64,000 nt of DNA from Homarus americanus (GCF_018991925.1 NW_024748870.1:447687-511686), one strand, 5' to 3'; counted from the stretch's first letter, positions 13,541 through 26,180 are shown. Notes: generated by a model from the sequence alone, not told the origin. Made by a program: numbers and translations.

Positions 13541-13582
<42 letters not shown>
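13541..13582. repeat. (TA)n microsatellite
   Basis: Uninterrupted alternating TA for about 40 bp, next to the possible transposon end. Confidence 0.95.
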
Positions 13583-13584
<2 letters not shown>

Positions 13585-15233
13585 TATACATATAGCATTG
13601 AAATACATAACATAGATAATACTGCCTATAGCACTATAAACAGTATGTACAATATTGCTCTAGTACTGCAGTTCATATTTAAACATCTGAAAAAACATTA
13701 GAGTTAAGGAACTGTAAGCAAACTCAAGCATAAACATATTTAATGTTCTATTACCGCTAGTAGAGAGAGAAATCACAATAAATTAGAAGTGATAACAATG
13801 AAGAAAGCTTGTTTAGATAAATATTGTGAAACACTCATTTTACAACAGGCATATTAAAAAAAACTTGCAAACAAACTCCTAGTGCTATTATATTTTTAAT
13901 AAAGAAAATAAAGTGTTTTATAAAATATACAATATAAACAAAACTTACAAACACATAAAACTTGAAAAAACCACAACAAAGTCTAAACATAAATTCACTA
14001 ACAAAAATATAAAGCTAACAAACAGAAATAAATATTAAAGTTTACACATGAAAACTTTTATAGAGGATATCTAGTATATTAAATCAAATCATATTAAAAA
14101 AAAAAATAATACACACACAGCATAAATGCATATACCACAGGCAAAAAAAAGACAAAACATAACACTGAGAACCAAGAAGCAATTAACACATGAGCAACAA
14201 ATCATATACAGATCATACAAATTACTTAATATGTATGTTAATATGAAAAGACAATGCTATGCAATGAAACACAAATACTTGTATTAAGTTACATAATTTA
14301 ATTAAGAGGTAAGTAAATACATGGTAATGAAAATATGAATTCAAACAAGCACTTTTGCCAAGATATAAACTATACTTTGCCATGCATCAGCACACCAACA
14401 TGCAACCCATGGCCACATCAGAAATCATTTGGTATATAAATAAAATAATAAACCAAAACACATAAAACAAAATCACATGCATATAGTATAAAGAAAAAAT
14501 AAAATAAAAAATACATGATAAAGAAGCAAACATGAAAAAAGTTTAACCATAACTAACAAAAAGGAATATAGTAAGTACATTTACCAAAATAAACAAGTAA
14601 GTAAAGCATTTTAAAAATCCATGCAATACTACCCTTGTATAAAATCATTCATTGATATTTTCATATCTTGTAAGTAAAAATAAATATATAAATTTCAAAA
14701 TACACTTACTGATGTATTACTTTTTGAAAGTTTTCTGTGTTTCTCTTGCACAATATGTAGAACCTTCACAATTGTTTTCCTTTTTCTAATTGTTTTCATT
14801 AAAAAAATAAGTCTCATTGTTATATACCTCTTTTAAAAAGTTCACCCAATTCACAAATTCTATTTCTCAGACATTCTGTCCTGAATCAACCCCCAATTTT
14901 ATCTAATACTTTCCTTGAACATAATCATATATATTATCAATTTTCGTTGATTTATTAAATGACTTTTTTTCTGATATATCAACTAAGTACCCACAACGGG
15001 CCAAAGGAGCGAAAAATAAGACTATACTTCAAATACCTTGTTCTGAACTCTTTGAAATCATAACACAAAATATCTTATGATACTATACCACTTACCAAAG
15101 GTGAAATCTGACTACAAGTATTTCCATTTGAAAAAATAAAAAGTATAACATGTATAACAGGAACATTAAAATTAAAAATCGATACAAAATACAAAGCTGC
15201 ATCCGCATTTCCATTCGCCATCCAAATACACAC
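13583..15233. other. AT-rich non-coding stretch
   Basis: Very A-rich sequence with short A runs; no open frame with domain-like content and no tandem array of note. Confidence 0.5.
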
Positions 15234-15347
15234 CTGTTAGTTTGATCTTGACTTTGCTCTTCACCCATATAATCATTCTCTGAAAAATGGTGGCTGCCCA
15301 CTGTCCCTTGTTCTAAATCTTTCAACTCTGTATTTATCCAAAAACAT
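15234..15347 (-). CDS. Candidate internal exon, unknown gene
   Basis: A 114-bp segment flanked on the minus strand by an acceptor (AAACTTTCAG) and a donor (CAG/GTGTGT). Only one frame is open (one base completes the first codon, two bases are left over), so the exon is phase-symmetric. Its translation begins CFWINTELKDLEQGT and continues with an acidic, Gln-rich stretch around ENDYMGEEQSQDQTN. Composition is coding-like in an AT-rich background. I recognise no family. Its phase (2) does not follow the transmembrane exon of the Sidestep-like gene (phase 1), so it may belong to another gene. Confidence 0.35.
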
Positions 15348-15910
15348 CTGAAAGTTTTAAATGAAAATTATTAGTAACACACAGTATTTCAAAATCATAA
15401 ACTGAAAAATTATGAGAACTATCCATATGAGTGAGATGGACAATTTACCATGAATATTCAGTGCACTGTATCAAGTCCTCGGAATATGATACAAAATTAT
15501 TTTAAAAATCTGCTCTAATTGTTATGGGCTTCATATATATGAATGACTGCTACAAATTTGAGTATCATTATGAATGACACATGCTCATCAACCTGACTCC
15601 TATTTTTAAGATATTAACTGTGTAGTTTATGCATGTTTTTTTAAAGAACATTTAATTAAAAGTCATCCTTACCTTTCCTTATCCTTTGAAATACATGAAA
15701 AACAACCACTGGATTATCCTTGACAGTTACATACGAACACCGATGGCCTGTCTCACCTATCCCTGACATGTATTAAAATTCTGGTCACTGTATGTAAAAC
15801 ATGCAGACGACAATTTCATTTGATAACTATCGCCATCTGCTGAAAACCCGCGCAGAATTTAGGTAACCAGTGCTCACGTGTGTTTACTTCCTCTTCCTGT
15901 CTTCCCATAG

Positions 15911-16076
15911 TCTTTTGCAAATGTCTATAGAAGTGCCACCCCAGAACTACAGCCAGTTGGCATCAAATTCTTACAGAGTCGCAAGCGCGTCGTCTGCTGA
16001 AGAGTCGCAGAGGCAAGCTCGCCCCTGGCTGAGTGATCACTTTACGACTTTCAGTGCCCGCCCTATTTATTACTGA
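15911..16076 (+). CDS. Candidate exon or short ORF, unknown
   Basis: A long pyrimidine tract and CAG-like acceptor (CTGTCTTCCCATAG) precede an ATG at 15921 that opens 51 codons ending at 16076 (MSIEVPPQNYSQL..., Ser/Ala-rich middle, ...FSARPIYY). The segment is GC-richer than its surroundings. The same DNA is also open on the other strand, and no domain is recognisable, so a chance ORF in a promoter-like GC island is equally possible. Confidence 0.2.
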
Positions 16077-19000
16077 GGTGCCTCTCGCCTCACCAGAGAG
16101 GTTACACACAGAAAAGCTTGCACCATGATGAGCGCACGCCTTACGGGTCTCCAATGCTTTAACCCCACGCCACCATCTGAAGTCCCACGCCTCACCACAT
16201 CCGTTCTGTGTCAGCCTTCACATGAAAAATCACTTACGTATCTAGTGTATTTACAGACTGTATGAGAAAGAACATCAACACTATTACGCACATGCCACCT
16301 AAATAGTCTTAGAACCCATTAACCGAAGTTGCTTCTTCCATCATAGCAAATAAAATTGATAATTTTAACAAAAATTCTAATCAAGAGATCCGAAATCTCA
16401 TCAACGACCCAGCTGTTACGACACTAAACCAACCACACCCAAACAAGCGTAGTTTTAACCTCTTCAAAAGTCCATAGAAATATTATATATATTATTTCGC
16501 ATCTAAACACACATGTACACTCACAACAGCATTTGCATACTGTAGTGTGAAACAATTTGAGACCAGTGACGATACTGATTTGATTTTGCAGCTTACAGAG
16601 GCTACTTTACTGTGACGTATAGGTATTGAAAAGGTTGAAACAGCCGTATGTTGGCAGCCCTACTGATTTAGCCATATGGCAACGCTAGTGAGGGGCGGGG
16701 AGGCAGAGGATACACTTACCGACCTTTCCCACATATCACAGTACACATATCACAGTGTATACGTATCGTTTTGAACTGTCGACCTCACCCTTAACCGGAA
16801 CTTCTTAAAAGTGAGGTACAAGGAATAAGGGACCTGAGCCAGATTCGAAGAAAACGTAAGTCCTCTCAGCTCACACTGAGGACTCCGCTAACCCCACTCT
16901 TGATTGAATTACATTGGCTTCAGTTAAAAGCTAAGATGGAGTTCAAACTGTCCAAATGACTTTAAGACACTAATGCTTAATGAGCCCATTTGACCAATCA
17001 ACAAATTCCACTGACTACACTTTCAAATGATTTTACGTAGTAGTAATGATCCTTCACGTCTTGGGAGTCTAGCAGACAAGAATGTTCTTTGCTGCCCAAC
17101 TTTTCCTATACAGCATCAGGCTCCTGTACCAACACTGACATAAGTTCACAACAAAGTGACCAGGGACCGACTTGAACGGTTAGTAAGCTGATAAATGGTG
17201 AATTAAATCTTAGTCCCTCATGTCTAGGCGAAAACCAGTCCTCCACTAAAAACGTTGGGAGGTTTTACCAATGCCTCCAGGACCCAGTTTTAATTTTATT
17301 CGCCTCTTCCTCCCTCCCTACCCCTCCTCCTCCTACCCTCAACTTGCCCATTATATGACCGACGCATTCTAATATAATTTTTATTTGTAGTATTTTTACT
17401 CCAATTAATGAAATGTTACCAATGTTAAATAAAAAATATATATTGTCTTTATATTAATGAATAAACGCATTGACAAATATGGACTAGAGGAAGTAAGTTA
17501 AAGTTAAAATATATATAACATGCTCATTATTAATGTCACGGCAATTTGTTGCTTCTCAAAAATAAAAACCTTTTAAACCCAAAATAATCATATTTTTCCC
17601 CACCTCCCTTTAAATAAAAGGCTGAACAGCACGAAAATATAGTGTGGTGGAGGTAGCTGACCCCACGCGATTTATCCTATAACACGAACCCTACCACTAC
17701 CCCCACCCCGACAAGCCTTCTGAAGCACTTACCTGGTCAAAAACACCCACAGGTTTTACTGATATTTATCTTTTCATGGAGTCTGCCAACCTATAAGTGC
17801 AGTCATTCAGTCAGTACCTGCGGCTATACAGGTGCGCAAGCAGATGGACATAACCTCCTCCCTAGCACCGCCTGTAACACACCGCAAGTTGCGCCCCATG
17901 ACTCTACATCTCATAATCAGTGCTTTATTCATATTTCGTTTTTCCAAATTGGCGCCTAAACACATTTTTCAATAGAAAAATGATACATGCGATAGAGGTA
18001 GAGTGTAGAACTCACCGAACAACACTGACACGACAAACATCGTAGGACAAGTAAACACAGTTTTCGGCTTGTATAAACTTTTTTTACTAGATAATACCTC
18101 CTGAAGATGACATATTGTGTATACAAATATAATATTGATGGTAATAATACAGTCATAGAGGAACACAAATTAAGACTCCATAACAAAGGAGCATAAAATA
18201 TTACAGAACTTAAAGGCCATTATCCTGTTTACAGTTACTAGATGGTGTTGTTGTTGTTTTACCCTGTCAACAACTAATTTCTTACTGGATAAAACATTGG
18301 GAATACAGAATTTATAAAGAACCTTTGTGACCACCTGAAGATTAGTCCCCCTAGCTTATTTCACCTTAGACACCATGGTTAAATTAGATTTCAGGCTGGT
18401 GTCGGGCCATGCTACTTTGTGGCCATTGAGAAAGCCTCCGATGCTTTAAGCGGGTCTATTCTTCCGCTCATCTGGAATTACTGTATGTATATTACCATGA
18501 CTTCCTGCGGACATGTCACCACGCCCAGGTCCAGGTGTGAGCATCAACGTGGCTTTGACCAAGGCTGGACTCTCAGTATTGGGCTAACATATATCTCTTA
18601 AATATAATGAATATGAATAAAAGTTCTCCTGATGAAATAATATTGGCATTCCTTGAGTGGCTTTTAACCTTCATAATTTTTTCCACATGTGAGAATGCTG
18701 AGAGAACTTTGAGATACAACAGCCCACCTTCTCAAAAGTACAAATATTTTCTCGAAACACTGGATAACGCTCACTACAATAATGAGTTAAGAACATTGAG
18801 TCAGGTGATGAGTGTTACTAACAACAAACAGTTAACGTCATCACAGTTTATAAATGCCAGGTGAGTGTCAGTCTGTCGCGTGACTGCCACAAGCATGCGG
18901 ACAAACTCTTTATATGCATAGGGCTTGTCATGGGCTCTGAAGTCAACTGTTCTGTAAAAATACATTTTAGTTGTTACATAACGAAGGCACAAAGACAGCA

Positions 19001-19237
19001 CAGCACAGCACAGCGGGGCGCCGACTTGCTGTGTCAGGAAGTACAAGTAGACAAGTTACACTGTTAGGGACACAGCAGTGATCAGCGCTCTGCGTGTGCC
19101 TCGCTCACAGCACACCTCAGGTTTCATCACATCACTTGTTAAACACAACTGTCCTTCTCAGTACACCTCGTCCCTTCACCTTGCTAACTACACTGTCTGC
19201 ATGGAAACTTTCACACACATAGCAAAAATATATTTGT
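16077..19237. other. Non-coding stretch with one dispersed-repeat copy
   Basis: No gene that I can support. The only structured element seen is a copy of the dispersed foldback-type repeat at about 18328-18390. Short open frames near 18.4-19.0 kb show no domain or splice pattern. Confidence 0.4.
18328..18390 (+). repeat. Dispersed foldback-type repeat, single arm
   Basis: Contains CACCTGAAGATTAGTC, then CTAGCTTATTTCACC, matching arms at 27349, 47680 and 55681 and, inverted, at 30698 and 47780. Confidence 0.7.
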
Positions 19238-19362
19238 CTATAAGGAAAACATAATGGTGAAGAGAGAATGTGGCCTCATCATACCATACTCTCCGTGTCC
19301 AGGCATGGTCCATCGGGCAGCAGGTGGAGGAGCCCCAGGGGTCGCCTCCCTCCCTACTTCTC
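19238..19362 (-). CDS. Possible 3' terminal coding exon of the Sidestep-like gene
   Basis: On the minus strand an acceptor (TTTTAAAAGCAG) is followed by a frame open for 40 codons to a stop at 19238-19240. The frame requires one base from the previous exon, which is exactly the phase left by the transmembrane exon ending at 25687, and would give a Gly codon at the join. The peptide is Pro/Ala-rich (EVGREATPGAPPPAARW...) and ends in HSLFTIMFSL. No conserved Sidestep tail motif is evident, so the link is only phase-compatible. An alternative donor (GTATGA) sits inside it. Confidence 0.22.
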
Positions 19363-19398
19363 CTGCTTTTAAAATCACAGGCTGATATACCTCCTTAC

Positions 19399-19499
19399 TG
19401 CAGGTCCCTCGCTTGCTGCTGCTGTTGTTGAGGCTGATGTTGTTGTTGCTGATGCTGTTGTTCCTGCTGTTGTTGTTGTTGTTGTTCTTGTTGTTGCTG
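19399..19499 (-). CDS. Possible polyglutamine exon
   Basis: A CAA/CAG-rich segment lies between a strong acceptor (CATTTTCTGTCTGCAG) and a good donor (CTGCA/GTAAGG) on the minus strand. Read in phase 0 it gives about 25 Gln with scattered Glu/His/Pro, then ARDL. Both splice sites look usable, but this phase does not match the phase-1 exit of the exon at 25687; in that phase it would be Thr/Ala-rich instead. It may be an exon of another gene or simply a CAA repeat with chance borders. Confidence 0.25.
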
Positions 19500-19610
19500 C
19501 TGCAGACAGAAAATGTCAATGATATCATTCATTGTGGTACACCTTCCAAATTGCGTTACTTGCATAACACGAGACACGCGACACAACTTCCCTGAATCGC
19601 ACTTCTTTAA

Positions 19611-19646
19611 CACACACACACACACACATACACACACACACACAAA
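19611..19646. repeat. (CA)n microsatellite
   Basis: CA dinucleotides with two TA/AA interruptions. Confidence 0.95.
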
Positions 19647-20099
19647 CACAGACAGCATCATCTGTCAACAGCACCGATCCTTAAATCACTGACGCCATCC
19701 TCCCTCACAATGCCACCTTCACATCTCACCTTCACTATGCTCCATCCTTCATTCATCATTCCCCATCTCTAATCATACTTCTCCTTTCCTCCTGTCCACA
19801 TCCATCATTAAACTCACTCAATCACTAAAAATATTCCATATCTTCCTACTATCTTACTACATCTGCCTGACGTTTAATTCAGCCTTATTTTATCCAATTG
19901 TTCATTATCTACAATCTTTCTGCTTTCACACATGTCTTATTGTTACTTCAATTGACATATCTTGTAAACATTGGCCACACAACACACAGGCACTTAACTT
20001 CTAACACCCTTATCTGAGAAATCTCTCTTCACTATCATACATTTCAGGATCAAAAATGTCACATAGTACTCTCTTACCTCTCCATGCAACTTATTCCTA

Positions 20100-23000
20100 A
20101 TCAACACGCACTCTGGTCTTGCACACCCTTTCTTCTCCCACCTCACACTCTCTCTCTCCACCTCACCTCACTCTTCTCCTCCCAACCTAACACTCTCTCT
20201 TCTCTCCTACCCTCACACTCTCCTCCTCTCACCTCACACACCTTCTCCTTCTCACCTCACACTCTCTCCCCACTCACATTCTCTCCACCCACCTCACACT
20301 TTTTCTCCTCCCACCCCCCTCCCATCTCACACTTCTCCCACCCTCACACTCTCCCACCTCACACTTTTCTCCCACCTCAACACTTCTCCTCCCCTCACAC
20401 TCCCTTTCTCCCACCTCACACTCTCTCTCTCCCAACCCTCACACTCTTTTCTCCTCCCACCTCACACTCTTTCTCTCCACCCCACAATCTCTTTCGCTAA
20501 TTTCTTCTCCCCACCTCACATTCTTTCTCCCTCCCACCTCACACTCTTTCTCCCACCCTCACACTCCTCCCTCCCACCTCACACTTCTCCTCCCCACCTC
20601 ACACTCCTCCCACCCTACACTCCTCCCACCTCACACTCTCCCACCTCACACTTCTCCTCCCACCTCACACTGTTCTCCCACTCACACACTCCTCCTCCCA
20701 CCTCACACCCCTTCTCCTCACCTCACACTCTCCTCCCACCATCACACTTCTCTCCCACCTCACACTTCTCTTCCCACCCTCACACTCTCTCCTCTCACTT
20801 CACACTTCTTCTCTCACCTCACACTCTTCTCCCACCTCACACTCTTCTCCTCCCGCCTCACACTCTTTCTCCTGAAACTCCACACTTCTCCCACCCTCAC
20901 ACTTCTACTCCCACCCTCACACTTCTCCTCCTTCCCCTCACACTTCTCACCTCACACCTCTTCTCACCTCTCACACTCTCTTCTCTCTCCCTCCTCACAC
21001 TCTTGTCCTCACTTTCACACTCTCTCACCTCACACACCTCTCACCTCACACTCTCCTCCTCCCTCACACTCTTTTCTCCTCTCACCCCACACTCTCCCTC
21101 CTCACCTCACACTTTCTCTCTTTACCTCACACATCCTTCTCACCCTCACACTTTTCTCCTCCTCCCTCACACACTTTCTCCTCCCTCCCCTCACACTTCT
21201 CCTCCTCCCACCCTCACACTCATCTCCTCCCACCTCACACTTCTCCCACCTCATATCATCTCTCCCACCTCACACTCTTTCTACTCCCACCCTCACTTCT
21301 CTCACCCTCACACTTCTCACCTCACACTCTCCTCCTCCAACCTCACACTCTTCTCTCCCCACCCTCACACACTCTTCTACTCCCACCTCACACTTCTCCT
21401 CCCACCCTCACACTTCTCTCTCCTCACCCTCACACTCTCCTCCCACTCTCACACACTTCTCCTCCCACTCACACTCTTTCTACTCCCACCTCACACTCTC
21501 CTCCCTCCATCACACTTCTCTCCCACCTCACATTCTCACCTCCCACCTCACACTCTTCTCCTCCCAACCCTCACACACCTCTCACCTCCCACCCTCACAC
21601 TCTTCTCCCACCCTTACACCTTTCTCCCAACCCTACACTCTTTTCTCCTCCCTCCCTCACACTCTTCTCCTCTCTCACTCTCACACTCTTTCTCTCACCT
21701 CACACACCTCTCTACCCTCACACTTCTCCTCCCTCCCCACACTTTTCTTCTCACCTCACAAATTTTCTCTCACCTCTCACCACCTCACCTCACAATCTTT
21801 CTCTCCCACCTCACACCCTTTCTCCCCACCTCACACTCTCTCTCCCAACCTCACACTCTTTCTACCTCCTACTTCTCCTCCCACCTCACACTCTCCTCCC
21901 ACCTCACACCCTACCTCCTCCCACCTCACACTCATCTCCTCCCACCCTCACACACTTTTCTTTCACCCTCACACTCTCCAACCCTCACATTCTCCTCCCA
22001 CCCTCACACTCCTCTCCTCCCTGCCTCACACTCTTTCTCTCCCACCTCACACTCCTTTTTCACCTCACACTTCTCCAACTCACATTCTTTCTCTCCCACC
22101 TCACACTCTTTTCTCCCACCTCACACTCTTTCACCTCCCACCCACCTCCTCCTCCCACCTCACACTGTCCTCCACCTCTCACACCTCTCTCCTCCCACCG
22201 TCACACTTCTCCCACCCCTCACACTCTCTCCCACCCTCACATCTTTTCTCTCTCTCTCCCACCTTACCACTTTTCTCCCACCTCACACTTCTCCTCCCAC
22301 CTCACACTCTCTCCCACCCTCACACTCTCTTTCTCCTACACCTACACTCTTAACTTCCCACCTCACACTTCCTACCTCATACTTCCTCCCACGCCATACT
22401 TTCTCTACCTCACACTTCTCCCACCCTCACACTTCTTCACTCCTTCTCACACTCTTTCTCCTCCCACCTCACACTTTTTCCTCCCACCTCACACTCTTTC
22501 TCCTCCCACCCTCACACTCTTCTTCTCCTCCCACCTCACACTTCTCCTCCCACCTCACACTTTCTCCCACCTCACACTTTTCTCCTCCCACCTCCACACT
22601 TCTTCTCCCACCTCACACTTTTCTCCCACCCTCACACTTTCACCTCCCACACTCACACTCTTCCACTCCCACCCTCACACTTTTCTCTCCTCCCACGCCC
22701 ACACTGTTCTCCTCCCACCCTCACACTCTCCGACCTCACACTCTTCACCTCCCACCTCAACACTTCTTTCCCACGCTCACACTCTCTTTCTCCTCCCACC
22801 TCACACTCTTTCTCCCACCCACACTTTCTTACCTCCCACCTCACACTCTTCTCACCCTCACACCTCTTTTCTCCTCCCACCCACACACTCTTTTCTCCCC
22901 ACCTCACACTTCTCCTCCCACCCCTCACACTTCTCCCAACCTCACACTCTCCTCCCACCTCACACTTTTCTTCCACGCCCACACCTCTCTCCTCCCACCC

Positions 23001-24019
23001 CATAACACTTTTCTCCCACCCACACACCTCTTCCACCTCCCCACCTCACACTTTCTCCTCCCACCTCACACTCTTTTCTCCTTCCAACCCTCACACTTCT
23101 TTCTCCCACCTCACTTCTCCCACCTCCTACACTCTTCTCCCACCCTCACACTTCTCCCACCTCACACTCTCTTCTCCTCCCACCCTCACACTCTTTCTCC
23201 CACCTCACACCTCTTCTCCCACCACACTCTTCACCTCTCACACTCACACTCTTCTACTCCCACCTCACACTCTTCCATACGCTCACACTGTTCTCCCACC
23301 CTCACACTTCTCCGACCTCACTTTCTACCTCCCACCTCACAATTTCTTCCCTCTACCTCACTTCTCTTCCCACGCTCACACTTCTCCTCCCACCCTGACA
23401 CTCTCTCCCACCAATTCTCTCCTCCCACCCTGACACTCTTTCTCCTCCCCACCCTGACACTCTTCTCCTCCCACCCTGACACTCTCTCTCTCCCACCTCA
23501 CACTCTCTACCCTACACTTCTTTCTCCCACTCACACTTCTCCTCCCACCTCTCCTTTTTCCTTCCCACCACACTTCTCCCACCTCACACCTCTCCCACCT
23601 CACACTTCTCCCACCCTCACACTCTCCCATCCACCTCACACTCTCCCACCCCCTCACACTCTTCCCACCCTCACACTCTTCTCCTCCCACCTCACACTTC
23701 TTTCTCCTCCCAACCTCACACTCTTCTCCTCTCACCTCACACTCTCTTCTCTCACCTTCACACTTCTCCTCTCACCCTCACGCTCTTCTCCTCTCACCCC
23801 TCACACTCTCCTCTCACTACACTCTTCCCTCCCCACCCTCAAACCCTTCTCCTCCCACCCACACTCTTCTCCTCGCACCCTCACACACTTCTCCCACCCT
23901 CACACTCTTCTCCCACCCTCACACTCTTCTTCTCCCACCCTCACACTCTTCTCTCACCCTCACACTCTTCTCCTACCCTCACACTCTTATCCTCTCACCC
24001 TCACACTCTTCTCTTCTCA
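20100..24019. repeat. Pyrimidine-rich minisatellite, about 20-bp unit
   Basis: About 3.9 kb of CTCACACTCTTCTCCTCCCA-type units, irregular in length with many single-base indels. One plus-strand frame stays open for about 1,000 codons only because the units contain no stop (Ser/Thr/His/Pro/Leu repeats); this is not a gene. The strong strand asymmetry (pyrimidines on plus) means it could form triplex or unusual structures. Confidence 0.96.
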
Positions 24020-24030
24020 TCCTCACACTG

Positions 24031-24419
24031 GGGGATCGGTGGTAGAAGCGGTACCGTTCTTGCCTCGCAAGTGAGATGTCACGAGTTCGATTCCCGGGCC
24101 GGTGGAAGTTGTTTGGACTTACTTCCTAGCCCCCATTAGTCCCTGTTCACCTAGCAGTAAAGTAGGTACCTGTTGTAAGTCGAAAGTTGCGAATTCGTAT
24201 TCAGGGACAAGTTGTTGGAGCTTCCAATAACTTGATGACATAAACCACTGACTCTTCAGGCTTCTACGCCCTTGACTCTTCAGGCTTCTACGCCCTTAAC
24301 TCACGAGACATAAGGCAAGCATGAACTTAGCATGCTTCCCTGTTGGGCGCTGTAAACGCTTCTGCGCTTCACCTTACACAAGGATGTAGGGGGGTGCCCA
24401 ATTATAAAAAAAAAAAAAA
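24031..24419 (+). mobile_element. tRNA-derived SINE with target-site duplication
   Basis: Begins ggggatcggtggtagaag, has a tRNA-like 5' part with a Pol III B-box (gagttcgattcccggg near 24084), a unique body, and ends in a poly(A) run (24406-24419). An 11-bp direct repeat, TCCTCACACTG, borders both ends (24020-24030 and 24420-24430), derived from the host minisatellite. The body contains a 24-bp internal tandem duplication (actcttcaggcttctacg...). These are the full marks of an LINE-mobilised SINE insertion at the edge of the pyrimidine-rich array. Confidence 0.88.
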
Positions 24420-24439
24420 TCCTCACACTGACCTACATC

Positions 24440-24625
24440 TCATACACACACACTCACCATGGGTAGAGTGATTAACTGACCAGGGATACAGTGACTCACC
24501 AAGGGTACAGTGAGTCACCATGGGGCGTAGACTCTCACTAGAGGTACAGTGACTCACTAAGGGTACAGTGACTCACTAGGGGTACAGTGACTCACCAGGG
24601 GTACAGTGACTAACCAGAGGTATAG
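24440..24625. repeat. Minisatellite, about 20-bp unit
   Basis: About eight copies of gggtacagtgactcaccaag-like units with substitutions. Confidence 0.9.
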
Positions 24626-24825
24626 TGTGGTGGATGGGGTTGTCCAGTACCCGATAGAGAGAGTCCTGACACTTTCTCTCCGTCAGTGACAGTAGGTCGT
24701 AGGTTTCGTCAGCTGTGGGAGAGAAGAGCCGTGTGTGTGTGTGAGGAAGACGTTATTAGTTTGTCTAAGAATGGAAAGAATTCTTTTAAAAACTCCAAAA
24801 TTACACATGAACAAAATATCATTCA

Positions 24826-25070
24826 TTATATTTCTGTCTATCTCACTGTTCATTATATCAACCGTCTATCTCACAATAATTGTCTGTCTATATGACCCTC
24901 CTTCTATCTGGCTGTCTGTCAGTCGATCAAACTTTCTAATGTCTGTCTGTGGATCTGTCTATGTCTGTCGTTCTATCTGTCTATCAGTCCACCCATTTGA
25001 TTATGAGTCTATCTTTTCGTTCATTTGTCTGTCAATCTGTCTGTCTGACCCTCAAGTCTCTCCTCCCCGT
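24826..25070. repeat. Degenerate (CTGT/CTAT)n tract
   Basis: Imperfect tctgtctatctg-type tetranucleotide repeats; open frames across it are repeat artefacts. Confidence 0.7.
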
Positions 25071-25686
25071 TATTCCCTGTCATGCCCTGTCACTTCCTGT
25101 CACTCTCCGTAACTCCCTATCAATCGCCGCCACTTTCCGCCACTTCCCAACACTTCCTGTTGCTCTCCACCACTTTCTGTCACTTCCTGTTACTCCCCGT
25201 CACTTTCGGTCACTACCTGTCACTCCCCATCACTACCTGTTACTCCTTCTCATTTCCTGTCACTCCCTACCAATCCCCGTCAATTTCTGTCACTCCTGGT
25301 CACTTCCTGTTACTCCCCGTTACTCCCAGTCACTCCCTGTCACTTCCGTCACTCTCCATCACACCCTATTACTCCTCGTCATTTCCCGCCACTCCCCGTT
25401 ACTTCCTATCACTCCCTCTCACTTCCCGTCACTTACCAATGTTGGGCACCACGTCACTTCCTGTCACTCTTCATCACTTCCCGTCACTCACTAATGTTGG
25501 GCACCACGTCACTCCCTGTCACTTCCCGTCACTTACCAATGTTGGGCATCACGTCACTCCCTGTCACTTCCCGTCACTTACCAATGCTGGGCACCACGTC
25601 ATTTTCTGTCACTCTCCATCACTTCCCGCCACTCCCCGTTATTTCCTATTACTTCCTGTCACTTTCCGTCACTCCCCGTCACTTAC
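25071..25686. repeat. Minisatellite carrying copies of an exon end and donor
   Basis: The base repeat is cactccctgtcacttcc-like. Embedded in it at 25431-25455, 25486-25510, 25531-25555 and 25576-25600 are four copies of the last about 19 bases of the transmembrane exon plus its splice donor. The genuine junction is at 25681-25705. See findings. Confidence 0.93.
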
Positions 25687-25878
25687 CAATGTTAGGCACC
25701 ACGTCTGGGTTACTGTCATCTGAGGAAGGCCTGGCGTCAAGCTTCTCTCTCCGGCCGCGACGCCAGCGGGAGGTACAGTAATGCCTCGTCCATACCGCCA
25801 CGCCCACCACCACCACCGTCACGATAACCCCGCCCACCACGCCGCCCACGTTGCTCGCTCTCGTCTCTCGCACTGGAT
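25687..25878 (-). CDS. Sidestep-like receptor, exon with transmembrane helix and NPDVVP motif
   Basis: A 192-bp exon, acceptor TGTTTACAG, donor ATTG/GTAAGT, phase 1 at both ends. It encodes a short juxtamembrane part (DPVRETRASN), a Gly/Val-rich transmembrane helix (VGGVVGGVIVTVVVVGVAVW), a basic stop-transfer stretch (TRHYC, then RWRRGRREK), and SSDDSNPDVVPNIG. The DxNPD(I/V)(I/V)P sequence just inside the membrane is a hallmark of the arthropod Sidestep family, type I receptors involved in axon and synapse recognition. The first codon is completed by G from the FN3 exon (GAT, Asp). Reading past the donor gives Lys then stop, so intron retention would truncate the tail. Confidence 0.93.
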
Positions 25879-25904
25879 CTGTAAACACATCATGATCTGT
25901 GTAT

Positions 25905-26001
25905 ATTTGTGTGTGTGCGTGTGTGTGTGTGACAGTATGAAAGTGTGTATAATAGTGTATGACAGTGTGAAAGGGTGCATAATAGTGAATGGCAGTGTAT
26001 G

Positions 26002-26048
<47 letters not shown>

Positions 26049-26180
26049 ATACATAATCGTGCATGACAGTGTATGACAGTGAGTTAAAGTTTGCACGACA
26101 GTGTATGACAGTGGGTGGAAGTTTTCATGACAGTGTATGACAGTGGGTGAAAGTTTGCATGACAGTGTATGATGGAATCT
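25905..26180. repeat. (GT)n plus 32-bp repeats
   Basis: GT tracts (25905-25931, 26004-26045) are separated and followed by gacagtgtatgacagtggg-type units. Confidence 0.9.

Noticed and set aside
18419..18864. Two short plus-strand frames of 60 and 85 codons
   Set aside because: No family resemblance, no splice pattern, AT-rich composition.
21003..24074. Open frame of 1,023 codons on the plus strand
   Set aside because: It is the pyrimidine-rich minisatellite read through; only Ser, Thr, His, Pro, Leu and Phe, no domain, and it runs into a SINE at its end.
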